Shown piece after piece: positions 1-5,138 of a stretch of 6,704 nucleotides of DNA. Source of the DNA: Thermotogae bacterium (GTDB lineage: Bacteria; Thermotogota; Thermotogae; Thermotogales; DSM-5069); the NCBI GenBank assembly GCA_003641785.1, contig QNAO01000047.1:1-6704 (forward strand), read 5' to 3'. Under the pieces are notes generated by a model. The model was given only the letters and a program-made list of their open reading frames with translations. It was not told the DNA's origin and made no database searches. The first letter of the stretch is position 1. Every line of letters starts with the position of its first letter. The position numbers were made by a program, and so were the translations under genes.

Positions 1-192
1 GAAAGAATTCGTTATATTGCTCCAATGAATGCAAAGAGACTCAACTTGTCAACTCCGTGTGCTCAGACTGGTTTTTGCTGTGATTGTGATTCAGATCAAA
101 GGATTTGCCAGAATCTTCTCATTCTTGAGAGCAGTACAAGAACATCGGGACGAATTACTGTTGTGCTTGTAACTGAAGAACTTGGGCTTTGA
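1..192 (+). CDS. LUD domain protein, C-terminal fragment (5' end outside window)
   Basis: The frame is open from the first base and ends at TGA 190-192, giving the last 63 residues of a protein that begins upstream. It shows the C-terminal signature of LUD-domain proteins (LutC/YkgG, DUF162 type): RIRYIAPMNAKRL at residues 2-14, then a cysteine-rich segment TPCAQTGFCCDCDSDQRIC with Cys at fragment positions 20, 26, 27, 29 and 36, and the typical ending TVVLVTEELGL. In the family, the domain occurs in lactate-utilisation proteins and in many uncharacterised cytosolic proteins; the cysteine cluster could bind a metal, but that is inference. The exact substrate cannot be read from this fragment. 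The next gene starts 17 nt downstream on the same strand, so the two are probably co-transcribed. Confidence 0.85.
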   Translation, partial: ERIRYIAPMNAKRLNLSTPCAQTGFCCDCDSDQRICQNLLILESSTRTSGRITVVLVTEELGL

Positions 193-209
193 GCGAGGGG
201 TGAGTATCG

Positions 210-1286
210 ATGGACAGACACTGGCTGAATATTTATGAAAGACTGGTGAATACCGATACAGGTTTCGATATTTCCTGTGAAGAAAAGCTGAGGAGAACAC
301 TTTTTGTGCTCGATATTCTGAAAGATATGGGGTTTTCCACGACAAAAACAAGAGCAGCGTTCGTCGGTAAACTTGGGAATCCACCATATAAGACACTCAT
401 AGGTCATATGGACACGGTATTCCCAGAAAAAGAAGCAGAAAAACGCCCTTTCAAACTCGAGAGTGGCGTTGTCCGTGGGCCCGGAGCCGCGGATATGAAA
501 GGTGGAGTGATAACGGCGCTTGCAACCTTACAAAGGGCTGTCTCCGAAGGGATAAGCGATGTCTGTGTGATTCTCAATGTCGACGAAGAGTTGGGCTCTA
601 AAGAGAGTAGAGAGATCTTTTCTGAGATAGCAGAGCAGAGCAAGTGCTGTCTTTCCTTTGAACCGGGTAGAGAAAACAACGGTCTGGTTATTTCCAGAAA
701 AGGTATAGCTTCTCTTCAGCTTGAAGTGAAGGGAATCAGCGGGCATGCTTCGCGACTGGAAGAAGGTGCAAACGCCGTGGTAGAAATTGCACACAAGATC
801 TGTGAAATCTATCAGTTCAATTCTGCCAACTTGTCCCTAACAGTCAATCCAACAATTGTCAAAGGCGGTAAAAAATCTAACATCACTCCCAACGAAGCTT
901 CCGCATACTTTGACGTGAGGTTTTCTGTTGAGCATGAACTCAGCGAACTTGAGAGGTTCATTCAAAAGGTTCTCTCAACATCCCACATACCAGGGACTAA
1001 AAGCACCTACACTTTAATCAAAGCTCGCCCCCCCATGCCAGAAAATCGAGAGATGAAGAGGATTATTCTTGAAATCCTTGATAAGTTGAATATAAATCTG
1101 CCGCTTGTGCACGCTTCTGGTGGGGCTGATAGCGCCTTTTTTGCGGTTAAGGGTGTTCCATCTGTTGATGGCCTTGGAATTTCTGGAGGTAGATTCCATT
1201 CAGAAGAAGAGTTTGCCCTTTTGGACAGTTTCGAAGATAGAGTGCGACTCTCGCTGGAATTACTCAGACGGTTCTCGGAGGTGTGA
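210..1286 (+). CDS. M20 family metallopeptidase, carboxypeptidase G2-like
   Basis: A 358-residue, probably cytosolic zinc hydrolase of the M20 family, closest in motif style to glutamate carboxypeptidase (CPG2); these enzymes remove a C-terminal amino acid or cleave an N-acyl group. Visible two-metal-site residues are His66 and Asp68 in IGHMDTVFP, bridging Asp95 in ADMKGG, general base Glu126 and ligand Glu127 in VDEELGS, Glu151 in SFEPGREN and His330 in GRFHSEEEF. The dimerisation (lid) domain lies around 168-280 and includes GISGHAS with His179; KARPPMPEN and SGGADSAFF are also CPG2-like. No signal peptide is seen, although characterised CPG2 is secreted. The ATG at 210 is secure: an in-frame TGA lies at 201-203, and a Shine-Dalgarno GAGGGGTGA (195-203) precedes it by 6 nt. 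The substrate is unknown; a peptidase, an amino-acid deacylase or an amidohydrolase of an intermediate are all possible. The carboxyltransferase gene starts 2 nt after its stop, suggesting translational coupling. Confidence 0.9.
   Translation: MDRHWLNIYERLVNTDTGFDISCEEKLRRTLFVLDILKDMGFSTTKTRAAFVGKLGNPPYKTLIGHMDTVFPEKEAEKRPFKLESGVVRGPGAADMKGGVITALATLQRAVSEGISDVCVILNVDEELGSKESREIFSEIAEQSKCCLSFEPGRENNGLVISRKGIASLQLEVKGISGHASRLEEGANAVVEIAHKICEIYQFNSANLSLTVNPTIVKGGKKSNITPNEASAYFDVRFSVEHELSELERFIQKVLSTSHIPGTKSTYTLIKARPPMPENREMKRIILEILDKLNINLPLVHASGGADSAFFAVKGVPSVDGLGISGGRFHSEEEFALLDSFEDRVRLSLELLRRFSEV
1277..1283 (+). promoter_or_regulatory. Ribosome binding site that decides the carboxyltransferase start
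   Basis: GGAGGTG is a near-perfect Shine-Dalgarno embedded in the last codons of the M20 gene. Counting from the GGAGG core, it sits 7 nt before GTG 1289 but only 1 nt before the alternative GTG 1283. This favours 1289 as the start, so ribosomes ending the M20 gene terminate directly on the initiation region of the next one. Confidence 0.75.
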
Positions 1287-1288
1287 TT

Positions 1289-2668
1289 GTGTTTGTAGAT
1301 ACGACACTCAGAGATGGACATCAATCCTTGATCGCTACAAGAATGTCGACACAGGACATGCTGCCTGCTCTGGAAGCGATGGATCAAATGGGTTTTCATT
1401 CCATGGAGATTTGGGGAGGAGCAACTTTTGATGTTGCGGTGAGATTTCTAAATGAAGACCCGTGGCAGAGACTGAGACTAATAAGAGAGCGAATAAAAAA
1501 CACAAAACTTCAGATGCTGCTGCGTGGGCAAAATTTAGTTGGCTACAGACATTATCCGGACGATGTTGTTAAATTATTTGTGGAAAAGGCGGTTGAAAAC
1601 GGTCTGGACATAATAAGGGTATTCGATGCGTTGAACGATGAAAGAAACCTCGTTACTGCGATGGAAACAGCTAAGAAGATGAAAGCACATGTTCAAGGAG
1701 CGATTTCCTACACGACCAGCCCGGTTCACACGCTTGAGTACTACAAATCATTTGCCCGCAAGCTGGTAGATCTCGGAGCTGATTCCATATGTATAAAAGA
1801 TATGGCTGGTCTTTTGACGCCTCCAGACGCTTATAAACTTGTGAGTACGTTAAAGGAAGATTTACCCGTTCCTATTGAAATTCATTCTCATTGTACATCT
1901 GGCCTTGCTATTGCTACCTATCAAGCCGCGATAGAGGCTTCTGTGGATCTCATAGATACGGCGCTGTCTCCTTTTGCTATGGGGACATCCCAACCACCTT
2001 TTGAGCCTTTCTACTACACTTTGAATCGACAGGGCGTTCTTCCAGAAATTGACTGGGAAGCGCTGAACTTCTTGACAAACCATTTTGAGAGCGTTCGCAA
2101 GAAATACTCTTCCTACGACGTGAAGATGGTGACGATAGAACCAAGAATCCTTTATGCCCAAGTTCCGGGCGGCATGTATTCGAACATGATCAAGCAACTC
2201 AAGGAGCAGAACATGATTCACAAACTCAAGGATGTTCTCGAGGAGATACCCAGAGTTAGAAAAGAACTTGGTTATCCTCCTCTCGTCACTCCAACGAGCC
2301 AAATTGTTGGTGTTCAGGCAATTCTTAATGTCATGTCTAAGGAAAGGTATTCAAAGACGACAAACGAGGTTAAAAACTATGTCAAAGGCCTTTATGGTAG
2401 GCCTCCAGCGCCGATAGATCCCGATCTTATGGAAAAGATACTTCAAGGAGAAAAAGCCATAGATGTTCGACCTGCTGATGTGCTACCACCGGAGGTGCAT
2501 AATCTCAGAGAGGAAGCTGGTTTACTCGCTGAAAACGATGAGGATCTCTTGATCTTTGCTGTGCTTGGAGAAGTTGGAAGAAAATTTCTTTTGGAAAAGT
2601 ATGTTCGAAGAATTGGTTTGGACGCGGGTTTCGTCGAAGAGATAGACGAGGCGGTATACCCCATTTAA
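1289..2668 (+). CDS. oadA: Carboxyltransferase subunit, oxaloacetate decarboxylase alpha / pyruvate carboxylase B type, lacking the biotinyl domain
   Basis: A 459-residue enzyme that moves CO2 between a 2-oxo acid (pyruvate/oxaloacetate) and carboxybiotin. It has a TIM-barrel (HMGL-like) domain at about 1-260 and the conserved PYC/OADA domain at about 280-430. From GTG 1289, metal-site residues are Asp9 in TLRDGHQS, the carbamylated-lysine candidate Lys170 in CIKDMAG, and His199 and His201 in IEIHSHCTSG. RGQNLVGY (79-86) and VTPTSQIVG (333-341), with the probable CO2-transfer Thr336, are also family hallmarks. Usual OadA proteins have about 590 residues and end in a biotin domain with an MKM motif; this one stops at DEAVYPI without it, so a separate biotin carrier protein must be encoded elsewhere. 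An alternative GTG at 1283 would add two residues and overlap the M20 stop by 4 nt, but its spacing from the Shine-Dalgarno is too short. Whether it works in decarboxylation (with OadB/G-like partners) or in anaplerotic carboxylation cannot be told from this window. Confidence 0.9.
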   Translation: MFVDTTLRDGHQSLIATRMSTQDMLPALEAMDQMGFHSMEIWGGATFDVAVRFLNEDPWQRLRLIRERIKNTKLQMLLRGQNLVGYRHYPDDVVKLFVEKAVENGLDIIRVFDALNDERNLVTAMETAKKMKAHVQGAISYTTSPVHTLEYYKSFARKLVDLGADSICIKDMAGLLTPPDAYKLVSTLKEDLPVPIEIHSHCTSGLAIATYQAAIEASVDLIDTALSPFAMGTSQPPFEPFYYTLNRQGVLPEIDWEALNFLTNHFESVRKKYSSYDVKMVTIEPRILYAQVPGGMYSNMIKQLKEQNMIHKLKDVLEEIPRVRKELGYPPLVTPTSQIVGVQAILNVMSKERYSKTTNEVKNYVKGLYGRPPAPIDPDLMEKILQGEKAIDVRPADVLPPEVHNLREEAGLLAENDEDLLIFAVLGEVGRKFLLEKYVRRIGLDAGFVEEIDEAVYPI

Positions 2669-2673
2669 GGGGG
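2667..2673 (+). promoter_or_regulatory. G-run ribosome binding site supporting a TTG start
   Basis: AAGGGGG overlaps the TAA stop of the carboxyltransferase gene (2666-2668) and ends 7 nt before TTG 2681. The central G would pair with the anti-Shine-Dalgarno through a G-U wobble. The next in-frame candidates, GTG 2687 and ATG 2690, lie 13 and 16 nt away, so TTG 2681 is preferred. Confidence 0.6.
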
Positions 2674-2680
2674 AATTGTT

Positions 2681-3247
2681 TTGGTTGTGATGATAGATGT
2701 CGACGATGTGTTAGCTGATTTCAACAAAGCCTTTCTTCAATTGGCCCATGAGATGTTCAACACCCCTGTAGATGTGGAGATTCGTGTTTGGGATTTCTAC
2801 TTATCAATTCCCGGACTAACCCGAGAAAAGGAACTTCTGGTGTGGCAAAGAATAAGAGAAACGGAGAATTTCTATGAATCTCTGCCTACATTTGCAACAG
2901 TAGAAGACCTTGAAAATCTGAGAAATTTTGTTCTACATTTTAACTGTGAATGTGTCTTTATCACTTCCAGATTTCCAACGAAGGGCAGATTTGTTGAAGT
3001 TCAAACGGCGAACTGGATTAGAAAACATGTAGGAGTGGAACCAAAAGTACTCGTTACTTCTGAGAAGGGCTCTCTCTGCAGAAAGATTGGCATTCAAAAA
3101 GCTCTGGAAGATGCTCCCCACCACATTCGTGACTTAACACTGAACGGCATTGAGACGGTAATCATGGACTGGCCTTACAACAGAAAAATCAAGGGCTTGC
3201 CAAGGGTGAAAAGTGTGACCGAATTTCTCAATTTGATTGAAAGTTGA
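2681..3247 (+). CDS. 5'(3')-deoxyribonucleotidase-like HAD hydrolase (NT5C type)
   Basis: A 188-residue cytosolic phosphatase of the haloacid dehalogenase superfamily; members of the NT5C group dephosphorylate deoxynucleoside monophosphates. Motif I is IDVDDVLADF, with nucleophile Asp6 and acid/base Asp8. Motif II is ITSR with Thr95. A likely motif III lysine is Lys129 in TSEKGS, and motif IV is LEDAPHH with Asp144. The ending MDWPYNRKI (162-170) matches the family's typical D-x-PYNR segment. Length is normal for the family (about 180-200). Residues 20-70 would form the small helical cap. The TTG start at 2681 is chosen because of its Shine-Dalgarno; beginning at ATG 2690 would remove only three residues and leave motif I intact. 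It lies 12 nt after the carboxyltransferase gene, in the same probable operon, and next to adenine deaminase, which fits a role in nucleotide turnover. The precise substrate is inferred, since related HAD proteins act on other phosphate esters. Confidence 0.82.
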   Translation: MVVMIDVDDVLADFNKAFLQLAHEMFNTPVDVEIRVWDFYLSIPGLTREKELLVWQRIRETENFYESLPTFATVEDLENLRNFVLHFNCECVFITSRFPTKGRFVEVQTANWIRKHVGVEPKVLVTSEKGSLCRKIGIQKALEDAPHHIRDLTLNGIETVIMDWPYNRKIKGLPRVKSVTEFLNLIES

Positions 3248-3357
3248 TCCAAAGTTTATGAGTTTCGTTAGTTTCTTGACTTTCGAGAGCCCATTCTTGC
3301 CCAAGTTTGCATTATTTTGTGGCGAACAGGTAATTTCAACGCAAGGGGGTAAGACTG
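3248..3357 (+). other. Intergenic region between nucleotidase and adenine deaminase
   Basis: This 110-nt gap is the longest in the window. It holds three closely spaced AGTTT copies (3253, 3261, 3270), a further one at 3304, and a TTGACT hexamer at 3276-3281 that could be a -35 element, but no convincing -10 lies 15-19 nt after it. I see no terminator hairpin, no purine-riboswitch architecture and no small gene with its own ribosome binding site. It may still hold a promoter for adenine deaminase. Confidence 0.5.
3343..3350 (+). promoter_or_regulatory. G-run ribosome binding site for adenine deaminase
   Basis: AAGGGGGT ends 7 nt before TTG 3358 and fixes that codon as the start. It is nearly identical to the site before the nucleotidase gene (AAGGGGG), again paired with a TTG start. 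Confidence 0.65.
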
Positions 3358-5088
3358 TTGAGAATAAAGGACTTGATCGCAGTGGCGCTCGGGCGGACAA
3401 AACCGAGTGTGCTGATCAAAAACGCCAGAATTTTAAATGTGTTTTCCGGCAAGATACAACATGGAAACATTGCTCTATATGGAAAGAGAATAGCAGGAAT
3501 AGGTGATTATCAAGAAGGTGAAGAAGTGATAGATCTCAAGGGGATGCTTGTTGTTCCGGGACTCATAGATGCCCATTTGCATGTAGAGAGTTCCATGCTT
3601 TCACCAAGAGAATTTGCCAGAGCCGTAACCGCGAGAGGAACAACCACAGTAATAGCAGATCCCCATGAAATAGCAAATGTTCTCGGCCTGAGAGGAATAG
3701 AGTATATGATCAAAGCCACAGAGGGAATTCCGCTGAATGTTTATATAGGTTTCCCATCTTCGGTGCCTTCTACTGAGTTTGAAACATCCGGAGCCAGACT
3801 GGGTGTCGAGGATATGATAGGTTTTCTCGAAAAGTATCCAACGAGGATCATTTCACTTGGAGAAGTAATGAATTTTCACGGTGTTCTGAACGCAGATAAC
3901 GACTTGATTGGCAAGATAGAGTTGTTCAGACACAAGTATAAGAAAATTGATGGTCATTCACCGGGCCTTTCGGGAAGAGATTTAGATGCTTACATAGATG
4001 CCTTTATTCGATCAGATCATGAGAGTTTATCTGTTGAAGAAGCTGAAGAAAAGCTTTCAAAGGGTATGCAGATATTCATACGAGAAGGAAGTGCGGCAAA
4101 AGATCTTGAAAAGTTATTAAAAGCTGTGAATACCACTAACCACATGTTCTTTTCCTTTTGCACTGATGATAGAGATGCTCTGGATATACTGAAACAAGGG
4201 CACGTGGACTATATGGTTCGAAGATCCATTGAGATGGGCACAGACCCTGTGATGGCTATCCGAATGGCCACAATAAACACGGCGAGATACTTTGGACTGC
4301 GCAGTATGGGGGCAATTGCGCCCGGATACAAGGCTGACATGTTGGTACTTGAGGATCTGGAGACGTTTTCTGTGAAAATGGTGTTTAAGGATTCAAAGGT
4401 AGTTGCCATTGATGGAAAGCCTGTTGAAGATTTCAAGGGGACATATTCTGATATACCTGCTGCATTGGGTAAAATAAATATAATTGACTTTAATGCCGGT
4501 GACTTAAAGGTAAGAGCAAAAGGGAATAGACGTAAAGTTAGAGTTATAAGGACCAAGAGAGACAGTCTTTTGACAGATCAGGTGCTAATGAAAGTTGATG
4601 CAGAAAAGGATCTTGTTACTTCGGATTCCGATAGAGACATTTGTAAGATAGTTATCTTTGACAGACACAAAGCCAGTGGATTCTCAGTCGGTTTTGTACA
4701 GGGACTTGGCTTCAAAAGAGGGGCAGTAGCAACAAGTATAGGTCACGATGCCCACAACTTGTGTGTTGTGGGTTACAACGACGCTGATATGTGTCTTGCG
4801 GCAAGAGTCATTAAAAACATTGGTGGTGGAATAACCGTTTGTATGAATGGGAAGGTTCTGTCCAAGATAGACTTACCCATAGCTGGTTTGATGTCCAATT
4901 CAGATCTCTTCACGGTTGCAGATCAAATAAGGGCAACGAACGATGCACTGAGGAAGCTGGGTTGCACAAATGGTAATTTTCTGATGCAGTTGTCTTTCAT
5001 TCAACTTGCGGTTATACCACAGCTGAAGATCACAGATAGGGGTCTCGTGAACGTTTCAGAGCAGAGTTTCGTTAATCTCTTCGAGTGA
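3358..5088 (+). CDS. ade: Adenine deaminase
   Basis: A 576-residue cytosolic metal-dependent amidohydrolase that converts adenine to hypoxanthine and ammonia (EC 3.5.4.2); bacterial Ade proteins are usually 570-600 residues, so this one is complete. An N-terminal composite beta domain (VLIKNARILNVFSG, 18-31) leads into the barrel. Metal and active-site motifs are DAHLHVESSM (His73, His75, Glu77), DPHEIANVLG (101-110), SLGEVMNFHGV (Glu169), DGHSPGL (His200), SDHES (His221, Glu222) and CTDDR (Asp270, Asp271). The segment RMATINTARYFGL followed by GAIAPGYKADMLVL (318-331) closes the amidohydrolase core, and the C-terminal domain specific to Ade follows to the end. The TTG at 3358 is supported by a Shine-Dalgarno 7 nt upstream and places the conserved MRIKDLIAVALG leader at the N-terminus. 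It sits between a nucleotidase and a molybdenum hydroxylase, consistent with a purine route in which its product hypoxanthine is oxidised next. A family mix-up is unlikely given the number of Ade-specific motifs. Confidence 0.96.
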   Translation: MRIKDLIAVALGRTKPSVLIKNARILNVFSGKIQHGNIALYGKRIAGIGDYQEGEEVIDLKGMLVVPGLIDAHLHVESSMLSPREFARAVTARGTTTVIADPHEIANVLGLRGIEYMIKATEGIPLNVYIGFPSSVPSTEFETSGARLGVEDMIGFLEKYPTRIISLGEVMNFHGVLNADNDLIGKIELFRHKYKKIDGHSPGLSGRDLDAYIDAFIRSDHESLSVEEAEEKLSKGMQIFIREGSAAKDLEKLLKAVNTTNHMFFSFCTDDRDALDILKQGHVDYMVRRSIEMGTDPVMAIRMATINTARYFGLRSMGAIAPGYKADMLVLEDLETFSVKMVFKDSKVVAIDGKPVEDFKGTYSDIPAALGKINIIDFNAGDLKVRAKGNRRKVRVIRTKRDSLLTDQVLMKVDAEKDLVTSDSDRDICKIVIFDRHKASGFSVGFVQGLGFKRGAVATSIGHDAHNLCVVGYNDADMCLAARVIKNIGGGITVCMNGKVLSKIDLPIAGLMSNSDLFTVADQIRATNDALRKLGCTNGNFLMQLSFIQLAVIPQLKITDRGLVNVSEQSFVNLFE

Positions 5089-5096
5089 TGAATTGA

Positions 5097-5109
5097 TTGT
5101 GATTCACAA
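5097..5109. repeat. Perfect 6-bp inverted repeat, candidate operator
   Basis: TTGTGATTCACAA consists of TTGTGA and TCACAA arms around a single T, starting 8 nt after the adenine deaminase stop and ending 29 nt before the next start. Its symmetry and position suit a dimeric transcription factor, for example a GntR-like one, but no regulator gene is present here and the assignment is inference. In RNA it could form a 5-bp stem with an ATT loop. Confidence 0.5.
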
Positions 5110-5123
5110 AACCCATTGGGTTT
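5109..5123 (+). repeat. Inverted repeat/hairpin directly before the ribosome binding site
   Basis: AAACCCATTGGGTTT forms a perfect 6-bp stem with a 3-nt ATT loop and ends one base before the G-run Shine-Dalgarno at 5125. It shares one base with the preceding inverted repeat, which has the same ATT centre. It is not followed by a T-run, so it is unlikely to be an intrinsic terminator; a role in ribosome access is possible. Confidence 0.5.
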
Positions 5124-5124
5124 C

Positions 5125-5133
5125 GGGGGGTGG
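5125..5133 (+). promoter_or_regulatory. G-run ribosome binding site supporting TTG 5139
   Basis: GGGGGGTGG ends 5 nt before TTG 5139. An in-frame GTG at 5130 lies inside this G-run and has only a weak GGG upstream (5118-5120), and GTG 5148 is further away, so TTG 5139 is the best start. Confidence 0.6.
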
Positions 5134-5138
5134 AAGAA

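Noticed and set aside
82..93. GATTGTGATTCA shared with 5095-5106, a possible repeated regulatory element
   Set aside because: The first copy lies inside the LUD coding sequence, and a 12-mer match or so is expected by chance in a window of this size.
1028..1034. Run of seven C within the M20 gene as a frameshift or phase-variable tract
   Set aside because: The frame reads through as KARPPMPEN, matching the family, and conserved motifs continue on both sides, so no shift is present in this sequence.
1283..1288. GTG 1283 as the start of the carboxyltransferase, overlapping the M20 stop by 4 nt
   Set aside because: The GGAGG Shine-Dalgarno core would be only 1 nt upstream; GTG 1289 has a 7-nt spacing and keeps the conserved VDTTLRDG segment.
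3260..3270. GAGTTTCGTTA repeated at 5064-5074, each before a purine gene
   Set aside because: Several 11-mer repeats are expected by chance in 6.7 kb, and the second copy is within adenine deaminase codons.
3248..3357. Purine riboswitch or terminator-type leader before adenine deaminase
   Set aside because: No pair of conserved hairpins around a three-way junction and no GC-rich stem with T-run can be drawn in the 110 nt.
3237..3506. Small overlapping open frame bridging the nucleotidase end and the adenine deaminase start
   Set aside because: It has no ribosome binding site, overlaps two well-supported genes and resembles no family I recognise.
5097..5109. CRP/FNR-type binding site, because TGTGA and TCACA half-sites are present
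   Set aside because: CRP sites need a 6-nt spacer between the half-sites; here it is 1 nt.
5109..5123. Intrinsic terminator after adenine deaminase
   Set aside because: The stem is only 6 bp with mixed AT/GC pairs and is followed by CGGGGGG, not a T-run.
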